This document shows positions 44,111 through 53,445 of a stretch of 64,000 nucleotides of DNA, piece by piece (position 1 is the first letter of the stretch; every line of letters starts with the position of its first letter). Both the position numbers and the translations under genes were made by a program. Under the pieces are notes generated by a model. That model did not search any database, was not told where the DNA came from, and saw nothing but the letters and a program-made list of their open reading frames with translations. This DNA comes from Halostella pelagica. Its GTDB lineage: Archaea > Halobacteriota > Halobacteria > Halobacteriales > Natronoarchaeaceae. The DNA lies in contig CP040678.1 of the NCBI GenBank assembly GCA_005954745.1, positions 186,001 to 250,000 of the forward strand. The letters are read 5' to 3'.

Positions 44111-45634
44111 TCAGCGCAACCGCGATAGCAACAGCAGCGTCCCGACGAACGCCGCAACCGCGCCGGCGGCGGCGAGGGTTCCCTCCGGAATCGAGCGCCG
44201 CATGAGGCCGTGCAGGGCGAACGCCGACAGGACGGTTCCGACGCCGACGGCGGCGCTCGTCAGTGCGTGTGTGAGTTCGCCCTGTCTGCTCCAGGCGTTC
44301 CGTCCCAGTTCTTCCGTCACGCCGACGCCGAACTCCCCCACGTCCCAGGCGACTATCGCCGTCGCGACGCCGACGTACACGACGACCGACCGGTCGCCGA
44401 TGACGCCCGACACCAGTGCGGCGACGAACAGGCCGCTACTCGCGACCGAGACGGGGGCGACCCGGTCGGTCAGGAAGCCCAGCCAACCGAGTATAGCCAC
44501 CGCTCCTGCGAGGACCGTAAACAGGAGCAACGTGGCGGAGACGACGAGCAGCGCGACCGGCGTCTCGCCGACGACTCTGACCAGTTCCTCCAGCACCGGT
44601 ATCGCGATGGTCGGCGTCCTGTCGCGAACTCTCGCGAGTACTGGTTCGGTAAACAGCACGACGGCGGCGACGAACGCTAACCCCGACGCGAACGGAACGA
44701 TCCGCGGGGCCAGGTCCGACGCGGCGGCGTTGCGCGCCCACAGTAGCGCGTCGACGACGGTAATGACGACGAGGCTGCCGGCGAACGCGAACACGAGCAG
44801 CGTCCGCAGAAGCGACAGCGACGCGATGCCGCCCAGCAGGGCGACGACCGGTCCGGGTAGCGCCTCGTAGTGGCCCGCCCGGACGAGAGTCAGTATCCCG
44901 AGGAGAATGCCGGCGGGCGCGGCGAGACGGTACGTCTTTCTGAGGGTTTTGCGAGCGGTTCTGACCTGCTCGACCCGCCGCTCGACGTTCCGATTCCGCG
45001 CGAGTTCGGCGACCGGTAAGCGGTCTATCGCCGCCCGGACGACGTAGGCGCTGACCGCGAGCAAGAGGAGGAAGTCGGCGATTCGGGGTCTCGGCCCGGA
45101 CGGCGCGACGAGTTCTTCCCACAGTCCGGCGAGGACCGGCTCGCCGACCGCGGCCGTCTCGACCGCGCCGACCTGCCACACCATCGCCCCGAGCGCGGTG
45201 ACCGAAAGCGGGAACAGGGCGTACCCGAACCGGGAGATAGCCACCGTGAGCGTCCGGTTTCCGAGGCTACCCGTCCAGAGGACGCCGAGGCCGCCGCTGG
45301 CGACGACGAGAGCGAGCGCCCGCAGCGCCCGTATCGGGGGGCCGCTCGCGATAGATATCAGGTCCCCCGCGAGCGACGCGCCGGCGGGAGCGAGGAGGAG
45401 ACATCCGAGCGCAAGCATCTCCGGTTCGTCCTCGTTCAACAGCGACAGCGCCACGGCCACGACGAACGCGGTGAGGCTGCTTTCGACGACCTGGCCGAAC
45501 ACCGTGCTCTGAGACCCGACGAACAGGACGCCTGCGCCGACGATGGCGGTGACGAGCAGGCGACTCGTCTCCGGTGGCGACGCGTCGCCGTTCGCCGCGC
45601 GGTCCGGGGAGACGAACGGCCGCGTCAGCTTCAT
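44111..45634 (-). CDS. Polytopic membrane protein of the MoxR/DUF58 cluster (DUF7519-like)
   Basis: This 507-residue protein has about 12-14 hydrophobic segments over its whole length and few charged loops ('ARNRNVERRVEQVRTARKTL'). It starts with an exposed N-terminal stretch and 'LLVTAIVGAGVLFVGSQSTV'. It overlaps the DUF58 gene by 4 bases (ATGA), so it is translated with it. Homologues in haloarchaea occupy the same place. A scaffold or transport role is possible but unknown. The family number is from memory. Confidence 0.75.
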   Translation of the reverse strand: MKLTRPFVSPDRAANGDASPPETSRLLVTAIVGAGVLFVGSQSTVFGQVVESSLTAFVVAVALSLLNEDEPEMLALGCLLLAPAGASLAGDLISIASGPPIRALRALALVVASGGLGVLWTGSLGNRTLTVAISRFGYALFPLSVTALGAMVWQVGAVETAAVGEPVLAGLWEELVAPSGPRPRIADFLLLLAVSAYVVRAAIDRLPVAELARNRNVERRVEQVRTARKTLRKTYRLAAPAGILLGILTLVRAGHYEALPGPVVALLGGIASLSLLRTLLVFAFAGSLVVITVVDALLWARNAAASDLAPRIVPFASGLAFVAAVVLFTEPVLARVRDRTPTIAIPVLEELVRVVGETPVALLVVSATLLLFTVLAGAVAILGWLGFLTDRVAPVSVASSGLFVAALVSGVIGDRSVVVYVGVATAIVAWDVGEFGVGVTEELGRNAWSRQGELTHALTSAAVGVGTVLSAFALHGLMRRSIPEGTLAAAGAVAAFVGTLLLLSRLR

Positions 45635-46938
45635 TGCATCCCCTCCAGCGCGTCGGCGAGGGCGGTCGCCAGCGGCGCGTTCGGATGCCAGTCGATGACC
45701 GGAACCCCCGTGTCGCGGATGCTAGCCAGGCGGACGTCTCGTTCGAGCGTTGCGATCCGCTTCCCGGGTGAATCGTCTGTCGTGACACCGGGCGAAACGA
45801 CCGTCACTGCGTGGCCGTGGGCCGAGAGCGTCCGCGTCACGTCGGCGGGGTAGTCGTCGACGAACGGACTGACGAACAGTATCTGCGTGTCCCCCGAGAG
45901 GCGCTTTCGAAGTTCGGCGAGCGCGTCCGACCCTGCGCCGCGCGCCGTTCGGGTGACGCCGCTGCCGTCGGCGACGCTCCGCTCGGCCCCCGGCGTCTCG
46001 ATCACTTCGGAAAACAGGCGCTCGGCGCGGGCCCGGAGCTCCGGTCCGCTCGACGGGTCGACCCACGCGATATCGGGGGTCGACCCGCCGTCTTCGACGG
46101 CGGCGACGCCGACCTGATGGTCGGCGTTCGCCAGCGTCCCGACCAGCCGCGCCGCGGCGTACACGCCGAGGTCGACGCCGCTTGGCGCGCCCGCTACCGG
46201 CGCGATATCACATTCGGACCTTGCGTCGAGAACGACGACGATCCGCGCGGCCTGCTGCCGGCGGTAATCGATCGTCGTCAGCGACCCGCTCTTCGCGAGG
46301 TGTCGCCAGTCGATCCTGCTCGGCGGGTCGCCGCTCCGGTACTCGCGGGTTGCGTAGAACTCCACCCCGGGTCCGCCGGTATCCGTCGGCAGTTGCCCGG
46401 TAAAGCCCGTCGTCTGCTCGTGAAGCGGCACGTCGTCGACGCCGACCTCGCAGGTGAGGCGAGCGACGCCCGCAACGCGAACTGACGCGCTATCGTACCG
46501 CGTTGCGCTCGCGTTTCGCGTCCGAACCGTCGGCGGATCGAACGCGTACTCGCCGCGTCGCGCGGTCACTGAGTACGCGACCGTCTCGGTCTCGCCCGGT
46601 CTGAGGGCGAACCCGGCCCGCGGCGATCCGTCGATCACCTGTAGCGGGTCGGGCACCCCGTCGACGATGCGGACATCCGGCAGCGACTGCTCCGTCGCAT
46701 TCGTCACTCGCAGCGTTACCTCGACCCGCTCGCCGGGCATCGGGGCCTCGGGCCGAACCGTGCGCTCGACCCGAACGGCGCGCTCCGCAGGGGTCGTCCC
46801 GGAGAGCGCTCCGAACAGGACGAACCCGAGCGGGATCGCCGCCGCCGCGACCAGCGCCTGCTCGCCGCTGACGATCCCTGCCGATACCAGCGCGGCGCTC
46901 CCGGCGACCGCACCGCTCCACCGCGACACAGACCGCAT
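45631..46938 (-). CDS. DUF58 domain protein
   Basis: This 435-residue protein has an N-terminal two-helix membrane part ('AALVSAGIVSGEQALVAAAA'), then beta-sandwich-like repeats ('RVEVTLRVTNATEQSLPDVR'). The DUF58 hallmark is 'YATREYRSGDPPSRIDWRHL', followed by a von Willebrand-like domain ('IVVVLDARSECDIAPVAG'). DUF58 proteins are partners of MoxR ATPases. The ATG at 46938 overlaps the stop of the upstream gene (TGATG), and the end overlaps the DUF7519-like gene. The long upstream open frame is a shadow. Confidence 0.9.
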   Translation of the reverse strand: MRSVSRWSGAVAGSAALVSAGIVSGEQALVAAAAIPLGFVLFGALSGTTPAERAVRVERTVRPEAPMPGERVEVTLRVTNATEQSLPDVRIVDGVPDPLQVIDGSPRAGFALRPGETETVAYSVTARRGEYAFDPPTVRTRNASATRYDSASVRVAGVARLTCEVGVDDVPLHEQTTGFTGQLPTDTGGPGVEFYATREYRSGDPPSRIDWRHLAKSGSLTTIDYRRQQAARIVVVLDARSECDIAPVAGAPSGVDLGVYAAARLVGTLANADHQVGVAAVEDGGSTPDIAWVDPSSGPELRARAERLFSEVIETPGAERSVADGSGVTRTARGAGSDALAELRKRLSGDTQILFVSPFVDDYPADVTRTLSAHGHAVTVVSPGVTTDDSPGKRIATLERDVRLASIRDTGVPVIDWHPNAPLATALADALEGMQ

Positions 46939-47639
46939 CAGCGACGCACCTCCGCCTCCTCCGGTCTCTGGTCTGTCACCGCGTCGGTACGCCTGCTGCT
47001 CGCCATCCCGCCGTCGTGCCAGCGGCGCTCGTGGCGGTCGAGTTCGCGTTGCAGCGCGTCGACCGTCCGCCGTGCCCGACGCTCCGTCTCGCGCTCGGGT
47101 GCGAGCCACGCCCTCAGACGCTCGCCGAACGTCCACTCGGGCGTCCGTTCGTCCCCGAGGAAGGCGGCCGCGACGCGGTCGTCAGTCCAGGTCCCCGACG
47201 CGACCATCGCCTCGATGTCGGCGTCGTCAGGCCGTGTCCGCGCGAGCACTGTCGTCGCCGTCGAGCGGAGACGCACAGCCGGTTCCGACCCCCGCGGACC
47301 ACCGATACCGATGCTCCGGTCGCCGACCTGTTCGACGGCGTCGTCGAACCCGCTCCCGGCGACTGTCGTGTCCGTCGTCGCCTCCTCTGGGGGCATCGTC
47401 ACGAGCGAGTCGCCCGCGCCGCCGGTGTCACCTCCGGAGCGGACGGTCCAGAGGACGGCTATCAGGCCCACCGCCGCGACGGCGATGGAGACTCTCGAAT
47501 CGCCGACCGCTCCGACCGCGGATTCGGCCGGGGCGCGGAGCGCGGCGGGGACCAGATCCGGGGCGAAGCCGAACGCCACGCCGGCGGCCACTCCCACCGC
47601 CCCGAGCGCGATCACGGCACGTCGCGTCGGAACCGTCAT
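46938..47639 (-). CDS. Conserved membrane protein of the MoxR/DUF58 cluster (DUF7269-like)
   Basis: This 233-residue protein has two N-terminal membrane segments ('AVIALGAVGVAAGVAFGFAP' and 'VSIAVAAVGLIAVLWTVRSG'), a polar linker and a charged helical tail ('RARRTVDALQRELDRHERRW'). It sits between the transglutaminase and DUF58 genes with overlaps on both sides (4 bases upstream, TGATG downstream), so it is part of one tightly coupled operon. The family number is from memory and the function is unknown. Confidence 0.75.
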   Translation of the reverse strand: MTVPTRRAVIALGAVGVAAGVAFGFAPDLVPAALRAPAESAVGAVGDSRVSIAVAAVGLIAVLWTVRSGGDTGGAGDSLVTMPPEEATTDTTVAGSGFDDAVEQVGDRSIGIGGPRGSEPAVRLRSTATTVLARTRPDDADIEAMVASGTWTDDRVAAAFLGDERTPEWTFGERLRAWLAPERETERRARRTVDALQRELDRHERRWHDGGMASSRRTDAVTDQRPEEAEVRR

Positions 47640-50323
47640 CGGTCCTCCGTCCGGTCGCGCAGTCGGTCGAGCGCCCGCCGGGCCGCCGAGAGACGCCCCT
47701 CGTCCGGCGGGTCGTCAGCGTACTCCGACCGCCTGAAGGCGTTCGTCAGTCTGTACACCGGTCCGTCCGGAAACCCTCTCTTGACGGCCGAGCGGGCGAT
47801 GTCACCGGGTGTCTGCGTTCGCCAGCCCCGCGGCGAGACTATTCTGACGAACTCCCGCCAGACCGCCCGGAGCGAGCGCTGGGCCTCGGTTACGTTCTCG
47901 TCGGGTGTCGCGCTGATGACGTTTCTATCGGCCCCGTCTCCGGCGCTCGCGGCCGCCCGTTCGTCAGCCACTCCGAACAGTCGAAGTATCGGGCGACACA
48001 GCCGTCGGAGCAACGCGACCGCGGCGGCGACGACGCTCACGGCCGTCATCCCGGCGACGAGCGCCCGCAGTCGGTCGGGTATCCAGTCGAGCCGGTCCGC
48101 CGCACGCCGCGCGAGGCGCGCGACGCCGTCGAGGCCGTCGCTCAGCGCGACGATGACGGCGAGACCCGCCCCTGCCAGCCAGCGCAGGCCGTTTCGCACG
48201 TCGTCCGCGGTCACGTCGCGCCGCCGCGCGTAGGCGACGACTCCCGCGAGGGACCCGAGGAGGATGGCGACGCCGACAGCGATCGGAAGGAAGAGCCAGT
48301 CGAGCGCCGTTTCCGTCCGCCGCCCGTCAACTGAGGCCGCGAGCGTCGCGCCGTTCGACAGCGGCAGCGACACAGACAGTTCGCCGTTCGCGTCGGTCGT
48401 TCCGACGGCGTCGCCGTCGACGTACACGGTCGCGTTCGATACGGGCTGATCGTCGACCGTGACGGTCGCGGTGGCGTTTCGTCCGGCGACGGCTAGCCCG
48501 TCGACGCTCACGCTCAGTTCGCCGAGTTCGATCTCCGTCTCCCCGCTTACGGTCCCGCGCTCCGCTGCGACCGTGATCCGGTCGCCTGCGTCCTCCGGGA
48601 TCGCCACCGCAGCAATGCCCCCGACGTCCGTCTCGCCGACCGCCCGGCCGTCGACGCGGACCGTCGCGTTCCGCATCGGTTCGCCGCCCGCCCTGACGTA
48701 CAGGTCTACTGTCGCGCCCGGCGTCGCCGTCCCCCTGACCTCGAAGTCGACGGCCGTGTCAACGTCGTACGTTCGACTCCCGTTTTCCTCCTGAGCAGTC
48801 GACGTTGTGGGCACCCAGTTGCCGACCGTAGTCGGTTCGCTCGACTTGCCCGGCCCGGCCGACGGCCCCGCGGCGAACGCGTATCCGTCGCCTCGCGGCC
48901 TGACACTCACTTCGAGCTCTCCCTCGTACGGCACCGTCCCTGTCACCTCTCCGCTCGAATCGGTGACGCCGATCTCGTCGTCGTTGAACGAGACGACGAC
49001 GCCCTCCACGGGCGTGCCGCCTTTCTCCACCGTCACGGTCACGTCGCGTCCCGGTGCGGGCGTGCGGTCGAGGTCGATGTTGTACGGCGGTCCGGCGTTC
49101 GAGATCGACTCGTCGCTCGGTTCGTACGTCTCGTTCGGTCCGGTTTCGACGTCGTGGGGGTACTCCTCACCGTTTCCGGTCTGGTTCTCTATCGCCTGTT
49201 GCTGAGTCGTCTGCCGGTCGGCCGCCGGCGTCGGGTCGAACTTGACCCAGCCGACGTCCTCGAAGTACACCTCGACCCAGGCGTGGGCGTTCATCCCGCG
49301 CACCTGATAGCGCCCGTCGTCGGTCGGTTGGCCCTGGCTGTACCCCACGACGTAGCGCGCGGGGATGTCCTGCGAACGGAGCATCACCGCCATCGTCGTC
49401 GCGAAGTACTCGCAGTACCCCTCGTCCATCTCGAAGATGAACTGGTCGGCGACGGGTTCGCCCGACTCGTGGGAGGCGTCGAGCGAGTAATCGTGGTTCT
49501 CCTTCAACCACTTCTGGATGGTCTTCGCGCTGTCGTAGTCGGTCCGGTCGTTCGCCGTCAGTTCGCTAGTGAACTCCTCGACGCGGTCCGGCGTCGTAGC
49601 GGGGAGTTGCGTGTACGTTCTCTCGTCTCCCGGGAACTCCGTCCCGGCCCTCCGGAGCGTCGCGGGATCCGGGTCGACCCGATAGCTCATGACGGTGTAC
49701 TCTGTGCCGTCCGGAACCGACTGCTCGGGGATGAGCGCCCCCCGCCGCTCGAACACGCCCGTATCGGCATCGACGTCGACCGGCCGATAAGCCGCAGGGA
49801 GCGTACTCGCTGGGCGTTCGAGTTCTATCTGCTGCTCGACGAGTTGTCCGTCGCCGGGTGGCCGCTGGCCAGTCACGTCGCTCGCGGTTCCGAGGTTCTG
49901 CCACCCCGATCCCTCGTACTCGGCGTACGCGCCGGTGCGCCAGTAGGCGGGTTCATCGCTCTCCACGTAGAAGTGCGTCTCCGCCGACTGGTTGCGCAAC
50001 GCGCCGGACTGGTCGCCCAGCGATCCGCCGACCCCCGTCGAGTCCCCCGGGTTCAACGCCCCGAGTCCGGAACTGGCAGCGGGAGCGCTCCCGCTCGCAG
50101 TACCGCCCGGATCAGTGCTCCCGCTGCCGGGTTGGTCGAACAGCGTCTTGTCGATACTGCCGCCGCTGAGCGGGGCCGCAAGCGCCGGCATCACCGTTCC
50201 GGCTATCACCAGCCCGATCGCACAGCAGACGGCCAGCGCCGCTCGACTGAGGTCGCGGCCGCTCGCTGACGGGCTGTTCGACGCGTCCTGTCGGTCGTCG
50301 TCAGGGGATCGAGATCCGGCCAT
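47636..50323 (-). CDS. Transglutaminase-like membrane protein with C-terminal DUF4129-like region
   Basis: This 895-residue protein has an N-terminal membrane helix ('AALAVCCAIGLVIAGTVMPA'), an extracellular domain and a transglutaminase core with the triad Cys ('MDEGYCEYFATTMAVMLR'), His ('GMNAHAWVEVYFED') and Asp ('VGWVKFDPTPAAD'). Three beta-sandwich, carboxypeptidase-regulatory-like repeats follow (about 430-680, with 'PVEGVVVSFNDDEIGVTD' and 'PVSNATVYVDGDAVGTTD'). A second membrane segment and a C-terminal helical cytoplasmic domain close the protein. It is the first gene of the MoxR/DUF58 operon and probably modifies surface proteins. Confidence 0.9.
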   Translation of the reverse strand: MAGSRSPDDDRQDASNSPSASGRDLSRAALAVCCAIGLVIAGTVMPALAAPLSGGSIDKTLFDQPGSGSTDPGGTASGSAPAASSGLGALNPGDSTGVGGSLGDQSGALRNQSAETHFYVESDEPAYWRTGAYAEYEGSGWQNLGTASDVTGQRPPGDGQLVEQQIELERPASTLPAAYRPVDVDADTGVFERRGALIPEQSVPDGTEYTVMSYRVDPDPATLRRAGTEFPGDERTYTQLPATTPDRVEEFTSELTANDRTDYDSAKTIQKWLKENHDYSLDASHESGEPVADQFIFEMDEGYCEYFATTMAVMLRSQDIPARYVVGYSQGQPTDDGRYQVRGMNAHAWVEVYFEDVGWVKFDPTPAADRQTTQQQAIENQTGNGEEYPHDVETGPNETYEPSDESISNAGPPYNIDLDRTPAPGRDVTVTVEKGGTPVEGVVVSFNDDEIGVTDSSGEVTGTVPYEGELEVSVRPRGDGYAFAAGPSAGPGKSSEPTTVGNWVPTTSTAQEENGSRTYDVDTAVDFEVRGTATPGATVDLYVRAGGEPMRNATVRVDGRAVGETDVGGIAAVAIPEDAGDRITVAAERGTVSGETEIELGELSVSVDGLAVAGRNATATVTVDDQPVSNATVYVDGDAVGTTDANGELSVSLPLSNGATLAASVDGRRTETALDWLFLPIAVGVAILLGSLAGVVAYARRRDVTADDVRNGLRWLAGAGLAVIVALSDGLDGVARLARRAADRLDWIPDRLRALVAGMTAVSVVAAAVALLRRLCRPILRLFGVADERAAASAGDGADRNVISATPDENVTEAQRSLRAVWREFVRIVSPRGWRTQTPGDIARSAVKRGFPDGPVYRLTNAFRRSEYADDPPDEGRLSAARRALDRLRDRTEDR

Positions 50324-50447
50324 AGATCGTGTTCACGGCCGGTGGAGGGGACCGGCCAGTTCGGTTATGTTGGTAGTATGCCGACATCGTAATAAGTCTT
50401 CGAGGTGCCATACGGTGACGGTAGGACGCCCTGGCGGGGGTAGGATC

Positions 50448-50565
50448 GCTCGGATTCGAACTACGCCGTCGGATCATCCCGTTCGCCGCGGTCGATTTCG
50501 AATCCGCGGGCTATCCGCTCCTCACGTCTGTTCGTCGCAGAAATGGGCCCGCTCGGATTCGAACC
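50448..50565 (-). pseudogene. Decayed tRNA copies beside the CAT-anticodon tRNA
   Basis: Two fragments resemble the tRNA at 50650-50724. One (50543-50565) repeats its last 23 bases exactly, and its similarity continues toward the anticodon arm (11 of 14 positions). The other (50448-50461) keeps 14 bases of the T arm. The three T arms sit about 103 and 106 bp apart, as if a unit of tRNA plus spacer was tandemly duplicated and then decayed. Neither has an intact anticodon arm. Confidence 0.7.
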
Positions 50566-50649
50566 GCGAGGACTCGCCCCGCTCGCCCTCTGGGCCCGAA
50601 TTCTCGGACCGTAATACTCGACCGCTCGCTGCCGCTCGCGGTGCTCGTA

Positions 50650-50724
50650 TGGGCCCGCTCGGATTCGAACCAAGGAATCGCCCGGTTATGAGCCGGGCGC
50701 TTTACCAGACTTAGCTACGGGCCC
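50650..50724 (-). tRNA. tRNA with CAT anticodon (probably tRNA-Ile2, possibly Met)
   Basis: This is a 75-nt cloverleaf with acceptor GGGCCCG/CGGGCCC and discriminator A, anticodon stem CCCGG/CCGGG with loop CTCATAA, and T arm CTTGG-TTCGAAT-CCGAG. The anticodon is CAT. The haloarchaeal elongator Met tRNA carries an intron and a different acceptor stem, and initiator tRNA starts with A, so the Ile2 type (modified C34 reading AUA) is favoured. No CCA is encoded; the cca gene lies nearby. Confidence 0.88.
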
Positions 50725-50805
50725 TCAGCCACCATTTGGAGGGCCCGCTTTTCAAGTCTTTTGAAGCGACTGCGTCAGAGTGCGTCGACGAAAGAGAGAA
50801 AGGAG

Positions 50806-50878
50806 CGCCGCCGACAGGGCTCGAACCTGTGACAACCTGGGTAACAACCAGGTGCTCTACCAGCTGAGCTACGGCGGC
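50806..50878 (-). tRNA. tRNA-Asn (GTT)
   Basis: This is a 73-nt cloverleaf with acceptor GCCGCCG/CGGCGGC and discriminator G, D arm GCTC-AGCTGGTA-GAGC, anticodon loop TTGTTAC (anticodon GTT) closed by CCTGG/CCAGG, and T arm ACAGG-TTCGAGC-CCTGT. No encoded CCA and no intron. It lies 81 bp upstream of the CAT-anticodon tRNA on the same strand, perhaps in one transcript. Confidence 0.93.
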
Positions 50879-50986
50879 ACGTGCGTCACTTCCGAGTAGC
50901 GGAGGGCATTTGATATGGCTTTCGTTTCCGCCCCACGGCGCGGGGCACCGACACGCTTTCGGCGCGACGGTGAGTACCGAACGGCG

Positions 50987-52450
50987 ATGACGGACGACGA
51001 CGCGTTTGACGCCGCCGTACGGGCAGTTCACGAGGAGATAGACCCGGGTCCCGAGGAACGCGACCGCCTGTCGGCGACCGCGGCCGAACTCGTCGAACGC
51101 GCAGAAGACGCCGTCGCGGATCTCGACGCCGACGCGGACGTGATACTCGTCGGGAGTACGGCACGGAAAACGTGGATCAAGGGCGACCGCGACATCGACG
51201 TGTTCGTCCGGTTCCCGCCCGATATCGACCGCGAGACGCTCGAAGAGTACGGCCTTCGCGTCGGCAACGAAGTCCTGCCGGACGGTCACGAGGAGTACGC
51301 CGAACACCCCTACGTTACCGGCGAGTACGACGGGTTCGACGTCGACCTCGTACCGTGTTACGACGTGCCCGCGGCGACCGAGATACAGTCGGCCGTCGAC
51401 CGCACGCCGTTTCACACCGAGTACTTGCGCGAACGGCTTGACGACGACAGCGCCGCGGACGTACGCCTCGCAAAGCAGTTCCTCAAGGGGATCGGCGCGT
51501 ACGGAAGCGACCTCCGGACGCGGGGGTTCAGTGGCTACCTCACCGAACTGCTCGTTCTGGAGTACGGCGATTTCCGTGGGTTCGTCGAGGCGGCGGCGGA
51601 CTGGAACCCGCCGGTCCGTCTGGATCCAGAGAACCACGGCGCGCGTGAGACCGCGTCGCCCTCTCGGAACGACGAGGGCGGCACCGCTGACCTCGCTTTC
51701 GACGACCCGCTCGTCGTGATAGACCCAACGGACCCCGAGCGAAACGTCGCGGCCGTCCTCTCCGCGGACAACCTCGCCCGCCTCCAGCACTACACCCGCG
51801 AGTTACTCGACGACCCGCGTTCCGACCTGTTCTTCCCGTCCGAGCCGACCCCGCTCTCGGCGGACGACGTCCGCGCGCATATCGTCGAGCGCGGGACGAC
51901 GCCCGTCGCCGTCCGGTTCGACGCGCCCGACATCGTCGAGGACCAACTGTACCCGCAACTCCGAAAGTCGCTTTCCGGCGTGACCGACGAACTCGACCGC
52001 CGCGGGTTCGACGTCCTCCGCGCGACGACGTTCGCAAACGACGACGACGCGGTCCTGTTCGCGGAACTGGCCGTCGCCGAACGCCCCGCCGTCGAACGCC
52101 ACGAGGGCCCGCCCGTCCACCTCCGCCAGCACGCGACGGGGTTTTACGAGAAGTACGCCGACAACGGCCGTCAGTCGGACTCCGACTCCCGAGACGGCCA
52201 GTCCTCGGGTCGGTTCGGTCCGCCCTACGGTCCGTTCGTCGACGGCGACCGCTACGTCGCCGAGCGACGGCGGGAGCACGCGACCGCCGCGGGCTTTCTG
52301 GAGAGCGACGCGCTGTTCGACGGCGGCCTCGGCGTGACTGTCGAGGACGCACTTCGAGAGGAGTACGACGTGCTGGTCGGCGACGACGTGGCGGCTCTCG
52401 CCGAAGCGTTCGGCGTTGAACTCGCGCGCTACTTCTCGCCCAGGCCGTGA
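50987..52450 (+). CDS. cca: CCA tRNA nucleotidyltransferase
   Basis: This 487-residue class I (archaeal) enzyme adds or repairs the 3' CCA of tRNA. The nucleotidyltransferase motif 'GSTARKTWIKGDRDIDVFVR' (GS...DxD) and the third carboxylate in 'FDVDLVPCYDV' are visible. The central and tail domains follow, with a short acidic insert near 'RQSDSDSRDGQSSG'. The ATG at 50987 begins the family N-terminus; the upstream open frame is shadow. It stands beside two tRNA genes, neither of which encodes CCA. Its 3' end overlaps the convergent deacetylase gene by 22 bases. Confidence 0.93.
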   Translation: MTDDDAFDAAVRAVHEEIDPGPEERDRLSATAAELVERAEDAVADLDADADVILVGSTARKTWIKGDRDIDVFVRFPPDIDRETLEEYGLRVGNEVLPDGHEEYAEHPYVTGEYDGFDVDLVPCYDVPAATEIQSAVDRTPFHTEYLRERLDDDSAADVRLAKQFLKGIGAYGSDLRTRGFSGYLTELLVLEYGDFRGFVEAAADWNPPVRLDPENHGARETASPSRNDEGGTADLAFDDPLVVIDPTDPERNVAAVLSADNLARLQHYTRELLDDPRSDLFFPSEPTPLSADDVRAHIVERGTTPVAVRFDAPDIVEDQLYPQLRKSLSGVTDELDRRGFDVLRATTFANDDDAVLFAELAVAERPAVERHEGPPVHLRQHATGFYEKYADNGRQSDSDSRDGQSSGRFGPPYGPFVDGDRYVAERRREHATAAGFLESDALFDGGLGVTVEDALREEYDVLVGDDVAALAEAFGVELARYFSPRP

Positions 52451-53445
52451 ACACGGCGCAGTTCGTCACGTAATTCGTCGACGTCGTCGTTGACTTCGTT
52501 TTCGGGTTCGACCGGTGACCGGCCGTCGAACACCTCGTGGACCATCCTGACGCCCTCGGCGAGCACGTCCAGGCCGTAGCCGCCTTCGAGGACGAACCCG
52601 AGGGCGGCGTCCGTGTCGTCGGCGATGCTCCGAACCCGGTCTGTGAGAACGCCGTACCCCTCCGTCGAGACGCGCATCCGCGATATGGGGTCGTGGCGGT
52701 GGGCGTCGAACCCCGCGCTCACGAGCAGTAGGTCGGGGTCGAAATCGACGAGTGCGGGCGTCACCACCGTCTCCGCGACGCCGGCGTATTCGGCGTCACC
52801 CGATCCGGCCGGGAGCGGGACGTTCATCGTGTACCCGCCGCCCGCCCCCTCGCCCGTCTCGTCCACTTCTCCGGTCCCGGGGTAGATGCCGTCCTCGTGG
52901 ATCGAGACGAAGAACACGTCGTCACGGTCGTAGAATATCTCCTGAGTGCCGTTGCCGTGGTGAACGTCCCAGTCGATGACCGCGACGCTGTCGACGCCCG
53001 CGTCGTTGTCCAGTGCGTCCTGGGCGGCGACGGCGACGTTGTTGACGAAGCAAAACCCCATCGCGTCGTCGGTGACAGCGTGGTGTCCGGGCGGACGGCC
53101 GATTGCGAACGGGGTCTTGCGACCGTCTTCGCCCGCGAGCGCGGTTTCGGCCGCCCACTGTGCGAGGCCCGCACTCTTCAGGGCCGCGTCCCACGTGCGT
53201 TCGACGGCCACCGTGTCGGGGTCCCAGTTGCCGCCGCCGTCGTCGCAGAACTCGCGGAACTCCGCGACGTACTCCGGGTCGTGGACCGCCTCGACGGCGG
53301 CCGGGTCTGCGGACGAGGCGTCGACGTACGAGACGCCGTGCTCCCGCTTCAGACCCTCCCGGATCGCTCGGAGGCGGTCCGGCGTCTCCGGGTGGCGCGT
53401 GCCCGTATCGTGGTCCAGGCAGACCTCGCTGTAACCGAACTTCAT
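52429..53445 (-). CDS. Histone deacetylase family protein (zinc-dependent)
   Basis: This 338-residue HDAC/acetoin-utilisation family hydrolase has 'GRPPGHHAVTDDAMGFCFVN' (paired catalytic His), 'VIDWDVHHGNGTQEIFYD' (metal Asp/His), 'LLVSAGFDAHRHDP' (metal Asp) and the late 'VLEGGYGLD', so all active-site residues are present. Substrates could be acetyl-lysine in proteins or small acetylated amines. The ATG at 53445 overlaps the histone stop (TGATG), so the enzyme is translated with the histone. A sirtuin at 36944 is the other deacetylase here. Confidence 0.92.
   Translation of the reverse strand: MKFGYSEVCLDHDTGTRHPETPDRLRAIREGLKREHGVSYVDASSADPAAVEAVHDPEYVAEFREFCDDGGGNWDPDTVAVERTWDAALKSAGLAQWAAETALAGEDGRKTPFAIGRPPGHHAVTDDAMGFCFVNNVAVAAQDALDNDAGVDSVAVIDWDVHHGNGTQEIFYDRDDVFFVSIHEDGIYPGTGEVDETGEGAGGGYTMNVPLPAGSGDAEYAGVAETVVTPALVDFDPDLLLVSAGFDAHRHDPISRMRVSTEGYGVLTDRVRSIADDTDAALGFVLEGGYGLDVLAEGVRMVHEVFDGRSPVEPENEVNDDVDELRDELRRVHGLGEK

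Noticed and set aside
46454-48334. 626-residue plus-strand frame opposite the DUF58/DUF7269/transglutaminase genes
   Set aside because: It is Arg/Ser/Pro-rich with no domain, while the minus-strand genes there have clear motifs and overlapping starts.
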